Below, in pieces: positions 24,221 through 32,046 of a stretch of 64,000 bases of DNA (positions are counted from its first letter, which is position 1; each line of letters opens with the position of its first letter). The notes beneath the pieces were generated by a model. It ran no database searches. It saw only the letters and a list, made by a program, of their open reading frames with translations, and was not told the DNA's origin. A program made the position numbers and the translations under genes. This DNA is from Vulcanimicrobiota bacterium (GTDB lineage Bacteria; Vulcanimicrobiota; Xenobia; Xenobiales; JADMJV01). Where the stretch lies: NCBI GenBank assembly GCA_023447635.1, contig JAEXNA010000081.1, positions 1 through 64,000 of the forward strand, written 5' to 3'.

Positions 24221-25480
24221 GTGCTGGTCCTGGAGGTGCGCTTTCTGACCGGGCGCTTTCACGCGAATCCGTGGGGACGGCACGTGAACGAGGGGGCGGT
24301 GGAGTGGCCGCTGTCGCCGTGGCGGCTGCTGCGGGCGCTGGTTTCGGCCTGGAAGAGGACGGCTCCGTCGCTGTCTGCGGAGGTGGTGGGACGAATTATT
24401 ACGGCTTTGAGTGGGGCGCCTGAGTACTCATTGCCGCCGTCTTCTTCGGGGCATCTGCGGCATTATGTGCCGACGGAGAAGGGGCAGCGGCTGTTGCTGG
24501 ACGCCTTCACTTTAGTCGAGGGGCCGCTGCAGATGCAGTGGCCTGAGGTCGAGCTCGAGCGGGAGCTTTGTGAGGCGCTGGACCTACTGCTGGTTGGGCT
24601 GGGGTATCTGGGGCGGGCGGATTCCTGGACGGAGGTGGTTCGGCTGGAGGGTGGCCTGGAGCCGAACCTGGTGCCTGGGGCGGGGGCGGTCGAGCTGCTG
24701 GGGGCCGAGGGGTCGGTGACGCTGGAGCAGTTGATGGTGGAGACGGCGGAGTTGCGGCGGCGCGGGTTTTCGAGGCCTCCGGGGTCGCGCTGGGTGAACT
24801 ATGGTGGGGTTGCTTTGTCTGGCGCTGGAGGGGCGGTTCCTTCTCGGTCGGTTTGTCTTGGGCTGTATCTGGTGGGGGGGGAGGTTCCGCGAGCGGAGAT
24901 TCTGGCGCTTTCTGATCGGGTGCGTCACGCGTTGCTGTCGGCGGGTGGGGCGACGGCGACTCTTTCCGGGAAGGTGGAGGGGCGGGTGCGCGAGGATGGG
25001 CATCGGCATCTGCACGTTCTGCCAGAGGGGCCTGTGGAGGGGGAGGTTCTGACGCGGGTCTGGCTGTGGGCGGGGGAGGGGTTCGGTGCCGAGGAGCTGG
25101 CGCGGCTGAGTGGGCTTTGTCGGCTGCCGTCTCATGGGCGGTATCCGGCTATGGATCTGGTGCTGTATGAGCTTTATTACGACGCTTCTGTGCTGGGGCG
25201 TGGGAGGGTGTGGCTTTCCTACACTCCGTTCTGCGGCTCGCGGCATGGGGAGGGGCTGGAGGAGCAGCTGCGGCGGGAGTGCGGTTTGAGGGGGCTGCCG
25301 GAGGTTCGGGTGGAGGCGCTGGAGGGGGATGGGCGCAGCTATCAGATGGCGCGGCAGGGACGGAAGGGGCCGGGGGAGTGGGGCTTGTTTCGTCTGGAGT
25401 TCGCGGGAGAGGTCGAGGGGCCGCTGTGTCTTGGCGGGAATTCGCACTTTGGGATGGGCCGGTTCCTGGCGGAGGGTTAG
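24221..25480 (+). CDS. csb2: CRISPR type I-G Csb2 (Cas5-Cas6)
   Basis: 419 residues, GTG start. The N-terminus LEVRFLTGRFHANPWGRHVNEGAVEWPLSPWRLLRALVS is the standard opening of GSU0054/Csb2 proteins, in which a Cas5-like RAMP is joined to a Cas6-like crRNA-processing domain. The C-terminal glycine-rich loop near LCLGGNSHFGMGRF is typical of the RAMP fold. Histidines that could serve in crRNA cleavage occur in this C-terminal half (HLHVLPEG, SRHGEGLEE), but which is catalytic cannot be told by eye. The expected cas3, cas4-cas1 and cas2 genes do not follow. Confidence 0.87.
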   Translation: MLVLEVRFLTGRFHANPWGRHVNEGAVEWPLSPWRLLRALVSAWKRTAPSLSAEVVGRIITALSGAPEYSLPPSSSGHLRHYVPTEKGQRLLLDAFTLVEGPLQMQWPEVELERELCEALDLLLVGLGYLGRADSWTEVVRLEGGLEPNLVPGAGAVELLGAEGSVTLEQLMVETAELRRRGFSRPPGSRWVNYGGVALSGAGGAVPSRSVCLGLYLVGGEVPRAEILALSDRVRHALLSAGGATATLSGKVEGRVREDGHRHLHVLPEGPVEGEVLTRVWLWAGEGFGAEELARLSGLCRLPSHGRYPAMDLVLYELYYDASVLGRGRVWLSYTPFCGSRHGEGLEEQLRRECGLRGLPEVRVEALEGDGRSYQMARQGRKGPGEWGLFRLEFAGEVEGPLCLGGNSHFGMGRFLAEG

Positions 25481-25517
25481 GGCGGCTGGTGTTGGTACGG
25501 TGGAAGGATGAGGGTTT

Positions 25518-26738
25518 ATGCCGGGAAGAAATGACGCCTGCCCCTGCGGCAGCGGGAAAAAGTACAAGAAGTGCTGTCTGGAGAGCGACAACGTTCGGCG
25601 GCGTGTTGCAGCGGTCGGGGACCAGTTCGAAGAGCGCTTTTTCGAGGCGGTCGATTCGGTCCACATCGACGCTATTCGCTGCCAGGGATTGAACGCTCTC
25701 GAGACGTGGTCCAGGCCGTATCAGGGCGGCAATGCGGAGTTTGAAGTTGACCTTTTCAAATCTTTTGTAGCGTGCCACGTGCCGTTCAAAGGCGCTACGA
25801 GTCTTGCTCACTGGGTATTGAACTACGGACGTCTGGAAGAGTCGGAACGGCAGGTTCTTATCGAGACTCTTACGATTCCGTTTTCTCTCTGGGTGGTCGA
25901 AGAGATTGTATCGGGCGTCGCGACGGTGCGTGACTTGCTGCTGGGAGGTTCACGGAAAATCACCCTGGCGGGCCGGAATTCGGACTGCGAGCCGGGGCAG
26001 GTGATGTACGGCAAGGTGGTCGACTGGCAGGGGTCGTTGTTCCTGCTTACGCCAGGGCCCGTGCGCGTGTCTGAAGAGGTTGCGGGGATCGTTTTGCGCC
26101 TCGTTCTTGGCAAACGAAAAGCTATGAGCTATCTGGAGTTGATGGAGCCGGACGTTCAGGGAGGACTCTTCACGGCCTGGTGCTCGACCTTTCGCCGGCT
26201 TATCGGGGAGAACACAAGTGAGGATAGTCTGCCCGCTTTCCCCGACCATCACCAACTGCGCTACGCCTTCGAGCCTGGCGCGCGGAGTCGGGTGGTCAAG
26301 GCGCTCGGCGCTTCTTCTGTCTTCGCTAAAGATGGACCTCACCGTTACCTTTATCCTGGTAAGGGGGAGGTCGAAGCTGTGCTTGACCTTACCTCAGGGA
26401 GTTTGACGGTTAACGCGACTCGGGTGCCTCGAATCGAGGTGCTAAAGGAGGCGCTTCAGGGCGCTCTCGGAGACCTGGTCAGTCTGCATGAGCATCAAAC
26501 CGTGAATCTGATGGAGCATCTTCTGGAGCACGGGCTTCATCATCCGCTCTTGCCGGGACTGCCTGCGATGGCCGACGCGCTTTCGCCCGCCGAGATGGAG
26601 ATTGTGGAGCGGGCCGTGGAGCGGCTTCGTGGTACGAAGGATGATCAGGTCGATGCTGGAGAGGAAGAGTTTCTTAGGGGGTCGCTCGGCAGCGCTCGGT
26701 TGGATGCAGAGTCGAAGAACCCGCCCCTTAATTATTAG
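25518..26738 (+). CDS. SEC-C motif protein, 406 aa
   Basis: The first 20 residues carry a complete SEC-C zinc motif (CPCGSGKKYKKCC, residues 8-20), as in the SecA tail and in many unrelated bacterial proteins, where it can bind zinc and mediate protein or nucleic-acid contact. The remaining 380 residues are unrecognised, mainly helical, with a strand-rich middle (GSLFLLTPGPVRVSEEVAGIVL). ATG 25518 follows a GAGGG stretch. It lies 37 bases after csb2 on the same strand, so it may belong to the CRISPR transcript, though it is not a known Cas protein. Confidence 0.72.
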   Translation: MPGRNDACPCGSGKKYKKCCLESDNVRRRVAAVGDQFEERFFEAVDSVHIDAIRCQGLNALETWSRPYQGGNAEFEVDLFKSFVACHVPFKGATSLAHWVLNYGRLEESERQVLIETLTIPFSLWVVEEIVSGVATVRDLLLGGSRKITLAGRNSDCEPGQVMYGKVVDWQGSLFLLTPGPVRVSEEVAGIVLRLVLGKRKAMSYLELMEPDVQGGLFTAWCSTFRRLIGENTSEDSLPAFPDHHQLRYAFEPGARSRVVKALGASSVFAKDGPHRYLYPGKGEVEAVLDLTSGSLTVNATRVPRIEVLKEALQGALGDLVSLHEHQTVNLMEHLLEHGLHHPLLPGLPAMADALSPAEMEIVERAVERLRGTKDDQVDAGEEEFLRGSLGSARLDAESKNPPLNY

Positions 26739-26772
26739 CATCGGAATGGCATCCCGAGAGGCCGTGCGGGTG

Positions 26773-26997
26773 TTATTCGAGTTTAGTGTATATCGCGCGA
26801 TGCAGGAGTTTAGGGGTGCCCAAATAGCGGCGTCCTGTCTTCACGGTTCCGAAGGCGAGGAGAGGCTCGCCTTCGACGCCGTACAGTGCGAGAAGGAAGC
26901 TGCCATTGCGTATTATTGTCGACTTTTGCGTCACGGGCAGTTCGGTGAATTGCGAGGTCAGAACGTCGTGAAGGGAACGAGTGATAGCCTCTTTCAC
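26773..26997 (-). CDS. Small hypothetical protein, 74 aa
   Basis: A GTG start 4 bases after the stop of the secreted-protein gene upstream suggests translational coupling. The product is a compact alpha/beta protein (MKEAITRSLHDVLTSQFTEL, NGSFLLALYGVEGEPLLAFG) with a basic C-terminal end (GRRYLGTPKLLHRAIYTKLE). No family recognised. The evidence for coding is the position, an intact frame and protein-like composition; the start is uncertain. Confidence 0.5.
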   Translation of the reverse strand: MKEAITRSLHDVLTSQFTELPVTQKSTIIRNGSFLLALYGVEGEPLLAFGTVKTGRRYLGTPKLLHRAIYTKLE

Positions 26998-27001
26998 GGT
27001 T

Positions 27002-27352
27002 CTACTTCTTATCTCCCAGCCACTCGACGGCGCGGTCGGTCGAGAGCCAGAAGTTGTCGATCCAGATGCGGGCCTCTTTTCCGGTGGCTGGGCAGTAGAC
27101 GTTCTTGAAGCCGTAGGACTCAAGTTCTCCAACAACAAGATCGTTTTCTCGGAGGGAGTAGTAGCCTCCGTAGAGTTCGCCGACTGTGCAGCCAGCTTTG
27201 GTGGCGATCACGATCAGTTTGTCGTCGACGTAGACCACGACTCCGTTGACCATCTTGGCCTGGGCTGGGAGGGTCAGGAGCAGCAGAAGTAGCAGGCGTG
27301 TGAGGCCTGAGCGCCAGGTCAGGAAACGAAGAGCGTTGGTCATAGGTAGCAT
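27002..27352 (-). CDS. Secreted hypothetical protein, 116 aa
   Basis: The N-terminus is a strong signal peptide (basic start, leucine run LTRLLLLLLLTLPAQA, cut after AQA). The mature part of about 85 residues is beta-rich with two cysteines (AGCTVGELYGG and NVYCPATGKE) that could form a disulfide outside the cytoplasm, and ends RAVEWLGDKK. ATG 27352, or the ATG three codons later. It is divergent from the next secreted protein gene across 108 bases. Confidence 0.68.
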   Translation of the reverse strand: MLPMTNALRFLTWRSGLTRLLLLLLLTLPAQAKMVNGVVVYVDDKLIVIATKAGCTVGELYGGYYSLRENDLVVGELESYGFKNVYCPATGKEARIWIDNFWLSTDRAVEWLGDKK

Positions 27353-27460
27353 TGTAGGGCGGAGCAGTGTCAGATTCTGTCATAGGCAGGGGCGTTCTGC
27401 GAGACGATGCCGTGGGGTGAGGAGGCGAGAGGGTAGCCTGGGCGCGAAGCCTGGGTATCG

Positions 27461-27853
27461 ATGCGCGATTCCCTTGCCAGATGGTCTCTTCTCCTCTGCT
27501 GCGGCACAGCAGTCCTGGCGGATGATCGGGTCTTCTTCAAGCATCCGTCGGCGGACTACTATTATTACCGGGACAGCATCAGCGTCACCAAGAACGGCGT
27601 CCAAGTCGAATATGCCGTCGTGCCCCGCCGGGCGCAAGATTTCGGAGGGCTCGAGCAGATGAACGTGGTCTGCTACCTGAACCGGTCGCGCCAGATGAAA
27701 AGTGTGGGAGCGATTGGCTTCAAGGGGTCGGGCTCGCAAGTCGCCCTGGACCCTGATGTTCTGCCTGGCGGTGGTCGATGGTCGTCGGTGGGCACGAACT
27801 CGGCTTACGAGGCGCTCTGGAAGGTTGTGATGGCTAAGGCTGGCCTTCGCTGA
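27461..27853 (+). CDS. Secreted hypothetical protein, 130 aa
   Basis: A short signal peptide (RWSLLLCCGTAVLA) precedes a mature protein starting DDRVFFKHPSADYYYYRDSISV. Its VQVEYAVVPRRAQDFGGLEQMNVVCYLNRSRQMKSVGAIGF segment has the strand pattern of the small secreted surface-adhesin-E-like proteins; this is a loose resemblance. No catalytic residues are evident. It is encoded 109 bases upstream of the protease-TPR gene on the same strand. Confidence 0.62.
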   Translation: MRDSLARWSLLLCCGTAVLADDRVFFKHPSADYYYYRDSISVTKNGVQVEYAVVPRRAQDFGGLEQMNVVCYLNRSRQMKSVGAIGFKGSGSQVALDPDVLPGGGRWSSVGTNSAYEALWKVVMAKAGLR

Positions 27854-27962
27854 AGAGTGACCAAGACGCTCGTTGTTCTGCTACAAGTCAGAGGTGCGGC
27901 CGACAGGTTTTGCCCGGTCGGCATGAAACATTGGTGATGAGCAAAGTGTAGGGGTGGATTCG

Positions 27963-29618
27963 ATGGTTGGTATTTTTCGGCGCGCGACTTGGCGACGAGG
28001 TCCTTTCGGTTCGGTTGTTCGGGTAGCTGTTTTTGCAGGGCTGCTGCTCTGTCCCGCTGCGTTGGCCGAGGACCTTAGTAAGGTCATGAAGCGCTGTGGG
28101 CCGGCGGTGGTCGTGATCCGCCAGGCCGATGGTGAGGTGCTGGGGAGCGGGGTGCTGGTCAGCGCCGACGGCGTCATCCTGACGGCAGAGCATCTCTTTG
28201 ACGACGACACGGAGTACACCGTCGAGCTGTACAAGGGTGAGAAGCTGCCGGTGAAGCGCTTTCTCTACCGGAACGCAGAGCTTGACCTGGCCGCGTTAGA
28301 GGTTGCGGGGAAGGGTCTCCCTTCGGTGGAGATCGCCGACGCGAACAAGGCTCAGGTTGGGGCCGGGGTTGTGGCAATCGGCAACCCGGAAGGGTTCGAG
28401 AACACCATCTCTCAGGGGGTGCTCAGTGGGAAGCGAGCCCTGGGTGATGAGTCTTTCCGGCTGCAGACCACCGCGCCAATTTCTCCGGGTAGCAGTGGGG
28501 GCGGCCTCTTCGATGAGCAGGGGCGTCTGCTTGGCATTCTGGTCAGCTACTACTCCTCAGGGCAGAACTTGAACTTCGCGATTCCCGCAACCTATGCGGA
28601 CTATGGCGGGCTTCGGGCGCTGGACCGCCAGATCGTGGCCAAGCCGTCGGAAGTGGATGGGTATCTAAAGCGGGCTCAGGCGTATTTCGAGGTGACCGAG
28701 TTCGAGCTGGCCCTGGTCGACCTGAAGCAGGCTCTGCAGCTCGATAAGCAGTCCGAGTCGGCCTACCGGCTGCGCGGCGAGATTTTCTGGCAGCAGGGAC
28801 GGAACGAGGAGTCGCTAGCCGACTTCACCACTGCGGCCCGTCTGAACCCTAAGAACCCTGCGAACTACTTTGACCGAGCTCATACCTATCGGAGCATGGA
28901 GCGTTATGACGACGCCGTGGCGGAGTTTCAGAAGTCGCTGGAGCTGGATAGCGGCTACGAGGACGCCTATCGAGGGCTGGCCGAGACCTACTTTTGGGTA
29001 GGAGAGTATCAGAAGGCAGCGCAGGCCTGGACCGGTGCCATCAAGGCAAATCCTGACGAGGTGAGCTATCTGACTTATCGAGGAGAGGCCTACTTTTTTG
29101 CCGAGGACTATGAGGCGGCGGGGGACGACTTCGTAGCCGTCATCGGGAAAGATCCGACGTGGTTCGAACCGTACTTCTACGGCGGACGCATGTGCTTGAT
29201 TGCGAGTCGCTACGAGGACGCGGTAAGACTGCTAGACCTTGCGATTGACGCTTCTCCCGAACGGGCTTCGGCACACTTCTATCGCGGCTGGGCTCATTCC
29301 GAAAGGCAGGATTACGAGAAGGCTCTTTCCGACATCGGCAAGGCCATCGAGCTGGGCAAGGACGACGCCGACACCCGCCTTGTCTACGGCAACGTGTTCT
29401 ATGCCGTCGGTCGTTACGACCGTGCGGCCGTGGAATACAGCAAGGCGCTCGAGCACGATTCCTCGCGGCTCTGGTACGTTTGTTATCGGGGCGATGCCTA
29501 TGCGGCGGCCAATGACAAGAAGGCAGCGGGGGCAGACTACCGCTACGTATTGGACAACAGCTCGGACCCTGAGTTGCGGAAGGCTGCCCGGACGGGGCTG
29601 GATGGGCTGGGGAAGTGA
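27963..29618 (+). CDS. Exported trypsin-like protease with TPR repeats
   Basis: 551 residues. A signal peptide (VVRVAVFAGLLLCPAALAE) leads into a trypsin-like domain with a complete triad: His77 (TAEHLF), Asp108 (ELDLAAL) and Ser178 in G-S-S-G-G. There is no PDZ domain. From about residue 225 to the end the chain is a run of TPR units (for example YLKRAQAYFEVTEFELALVDLKQALQ). HtrA-like domains degrade or process proteins in the envelope; the TPRs probably recruit substrate or partner. ATG 27963 is preferred to GTG 27954 because AGGGG lies at the right distance. It ends just before the Mrr gene. Confidence 0.83.
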   Translation: MVGIFRRATWRRGPFGSVVRVAVFAGLLLCPAALAEDLSKVMKRCGPAVVVIRQADGEVLGSGVLVSADGVILTAEHLFDDDTEYTVELYKGEKLPVKRFLYRNAELDLAALEVAGKGLPSVEIADANKAQVGAGVVAIGNPEGFENTISQGVLSGKRALGDESFRLQTTAPISPGSSGGGLFDEQGRLLGILVSYYSSGQNLNFAIPATYADYGGLRALDRQIVAKPSEVDGYLKRAQAYFEVTEFELALVDLKQALQLDKQSESAYRLRGEIFWQQGRNEESLADFTTAARLNPKNPANYFDRAHTYRSMERYDDAVAEFQKSLELDSGYEDAYRGLAETYFWVGEYQKAAQAWTGAIKANPDEVSYLTYRGEAYFFAEDYEAAGDDFVAVIGKDPTWFEPYFYGGRMCLIASRYEDAVRLLDLAIDASPERASAHFYRGWAHSERQDYEKALSDIGKAIELGKDDADTRLVYGNVFYAVGRYDRAAVEYSKALEHDSSRLWYVCYRGDAYAAANDKKAAGADYRYVLDNSSDPELRKAARTGLDGLGK

Positions 29619-29674
29619 CTGGTGGAGCGAACCAGCAAGAGGTTGCTCGCGCCGGTCTCGAAGATGAGCGCACG

Positions 29675-30577
29675 ATGTCCTTGCCGACTTTTGACCAATT
29701 TATCCATCCGATTTTACACCATCTTGCAGCGAACCCAGAAGGGTTGCCAGCGCGGGAGGTTCACGATGCCGCAGCGGACCGACTGGGCCTGACGCAGGCC
29801 CAGCGGGAGCAAAGGATTCCGAGCGGCCAGTCCGTTTACAAGAACCGTGCCGGTTGGGCTCACGACCGGCTGAAGAGAGATGGACTGTCCTCGAGCCCCA
29901 GTCGGGGAACCTGGAGATTGACGGACAAGGGGGTTGAGTATGCGCGTTATCACGCAGCGGGATTGCCGGCTGAGGAGGTGACCCGCCTGGCTTTCCCAGG
30001 TCGCTTGGTCCGTCCTTCGGAGGCGCTTGCCGTCGAGCCGTCGGCCGAAACCGCTCAGAGAATTCTGCTCAGCCCGGAAGAACAGTTGGAGTTGGCTCTG
30101 GCCCAGTTGCGCGAGGCTGTGGTCACGGATCTTCTGGAACAGCTTCTGCAGGTCTCGCCGGTCTATTTCGAGACCATCGTCCTCGATCTTTTGCATAAGA
30201 TGGGCTACGGAGTGAGCCGCGCCGACTTAAAGCGCGTGGGTGGCTCTGGAGACGGCGGAATCGATGGGGTTATCAACCTCGATAAGCTCGGACTCGAGCG
30301 CGTCTACGTGCAGGCGAAGAGGTGGCAGGCCAACGTTGGTCGCCCGGAGATTCAGGGCTTCTACGGTGCGCTGGCCGGACGGCGTGCGAACAAAGGGGTG
30401 TTCTTTACGACCTCGAGTTTTACCCGAGAGGCGATGGAGTTCGCAAGTAGCGTCGAACGAGTGGTTCTGGTAGACGGACGACGCCTTGCGGAATTGATGG
30501 TCGAGCACGAGGTTGGTGTGAGCCTGAAGCCGCTCTTCCGCCCCGAGCTGGACAGCGACTACTTCGACGAATCGTAG
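29675..30577 (+). CDS. mrr: Mrr-type restriction endonuclease
   Basis: 300 residues from ATG 29675. The N-terminal winged-helix (Mrr_N) region begins MSLPTFDQFIHPILHHLA and includes SGQSVYKNRAGWAHDRLKRDGL. The C-terminal PD-(D/E)XK domain begins SPVYFETIVLDLLHKMGYG, with the catalytic core GGSGDGGIDG (about 190-198) and QAKRW (about 213). Mrr enzymes are type IV restriction nucleases cutting modified DNA. Here one stands between an exported protease and an SbcCD-like pair, 5.4 kb upstream of the BREX genes. A GTG at 29615 in the same frame overlaps the protease stop but precedes the conserved start by 20 residues. Confidence 0.88.
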   Translation: MSLPTFDQFIHPILHHLAANPEGLPAREVHDAAADRLGLTQAQREQRIPSGQSVYKNRAGWAHDRLKRDGLSSSPSRGTWRLTDKGVEYARYHAAGLPAEEVTRLAFPGRLVRPSEALAVEPSAETAQRILLSPEEQLELALAQLREAVVTDLLEQLLQVSPVYFETIVLDLLHKMGYGVSRADLKRVGGSGDGGIDGVINLDKLGLERVYVQAKRWQANVGRPEIQGFYGALAGRRANKGVFFTTSSFTREAMEFASSVERVVLVDGRRLAELMVEHEVGVSLKPLFRPELDSDYFDES

Positions 30578-30813
30578 GGTTTCAAAGAAGATGATGGTGC
30601 GGCGGCACGGGGAGAGGTGTTCTCCTTGACCGATAACGCTTGAGATCTGTTGCAGCGACAGTTTCTGTCAGGGGAAGATGATTTGAGGGCCTAGAATGGG
30701 AGATCTTGCCAGAGAAGCGCCGGACATGGGCATGCAGCTGGTGTCTTCCTCTGGTCCCAGCAGCCAAACGGATATGGATGCGGATTGCAATTCTAAGAGC
30801 CAAAGGTGGTAAC

Positions 30814-32046
30814 TTGTCGAGCCTCAGTTTCATTCACGCAGCGGATCTTCATCTTGACAGTCCTTTTATTGGTCTGCAGCAAGTGGATGAAGAGATCGCT
30901 CGACGCCTACGAAATGCGACCTTTGAGGCTTTCGATAATCTCATTCAGTCTGCTCTCGAGCACAAGGTTGATTTTCTACTCGTCGCGGGCGATGTCTACG
31001 ACAGCGCCGACAGTAGCATTCGGGCACAGTTCCGATTCCGCGATGGGCTCGCAAAACTAGCCAGTCATGGCATACCGTCCTACGTCATCCATGGCAATCA
31101 CGATCCGCTGGACCGCTGGATCCCCACCTTGGATTGGCCCAGCCAGGTCAAGATCTTCCAGGCTGACGACGAGCAACATCACCCTTTCCACAAAGACGGT
31201 AAAGCTGTCGCTCGCATTCATGGAATCAGCTATCCTACCAAAAGCGTATCGGCAAAGTTTGGACGTAAATTTCAGAGATCGGGATCCGAGCCGTTTCAGA
31301 TTGGCTTGTTTCATTGCAACCTGAACGGAGACCCACGGCACGGCGACTACGCGCCCCGGACCCTTGACGAACTCCGCCAATGCAACCTGGACTACTGGGC
31401 TTTGGGGCACGTGCATGAAAGGAAAGTCGTCAGCGAAGGGGGACCCTTTGTCGCTTACCCGGGCAACCTCCAAGGTCGGCACGTTCGCGAAGCTGGTGCA
31501 CGGGGGGCAATGCTTATCCGGGCGAACCAGTCCGGTGTAGTCGCTCACGATTTCCTACCCCTCGACACGGTTCGCTGGGAGCATCTCAAGATCGGTATCG
31601 AGAATCTCAGCTCGGTCGATGCACTCGTCTCGCGAGTACAAGATGTACTCTGCGCCGACGGACGCTCACTGATCGCTCGCATCAGTCTGGTCGGGCGGGG
31701 TCCGCTCTATCGAGACCTGGCCCGAGACGCTACTGGCATTCTGAGTGTCGTCCGCGAACGCTGTACGGACTCGGCAAGTCCCCATTTTGTCTGGGTCGAG
31801 CGTTTAGAGAATCGCACCAAGCCGGACATCGACTTGCAGCAGCGAGCTGAGCGAGAAGATTTCGTGGGCACTTTGCTTCGTCTCGCTGCCGATTTTGCCC
31901 CCGAGAATGTCGACGACGCGCTCAAAGCCCTCTGGGAAAACTCCCGCGCCAAGAAGTTTCTGGGCGGCTTGGAAGAGTCAGACCGTCAGGAGATTTTAGA
32001 GCGCGCCATCGCTCTAGTCTCTGACTCTCTGCTGGAGGACGAATGA
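30814..32046 (+). CDS. SbcD/YhaO-like DNA exonuclease subunit
   Basis: 410 residues. Metallophosphoesterase motifs of the Mre11/SbcD type occur in order: HAADLHLDSP, LVAGDVYDS, VIHGNHDPL, FHCNLNG and LGHVHER. They bind two metal ions for DNA end cleavage. The C-terminal 120 residues fit the YhaO subgroup. I choose TTG 30814, preceded by AAAGGTGG; the open frame from 30706 adds 36 unsupported residues. The stop overlaps the ATPase gene start by 4 bases, as usual for nuclease/ATPase pairs. Codon use is visibly less GC-biased than in the neighbouring BREX genes. Confidence 0.87.
   Translation: MSSLSFIHAADLHLDSPFIGLQQVDEEIARRLRNATFEAFDNLIQSALEHKVDFLLVAGDVYDSADSSIRAQFRFRDGLAKLASHGIPSYVIHGNHDPLDRWIPTLDWPSQVKIFQADDEQHHPFHKDGKAVARIHGISYPTKSVSAKFGRKFQRSGSEPFQIGLFHCNLNGDPRHGDYAPRTLDELRQCNLDYWALGHVHERKVVSEGGPFVAYPGNLQGRHVREAGARGAMLIRANQSGVVAHDFLPLDTVRWEHLKIGIENLSSVDALVSRVQDVLCADGRSLIARISLVGRGPLYRDLARDATGILSVVRERCTDSASPHFVWVERLENRTKPDIDLQQRAEREDFVGTLLRLAADFAPENVDDALKALWENSRAKKFLGGLEESDRQEILERAIALVSDSLLEDE

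Noticed and set aside
30706..30813. ATG 30706 as the start of the SbcD-like gene
   Set aside because: The 36 added residues do not resemble the family, whereas TTG 30814 has an AAAGGTGG site and starts just before the first metal motif.
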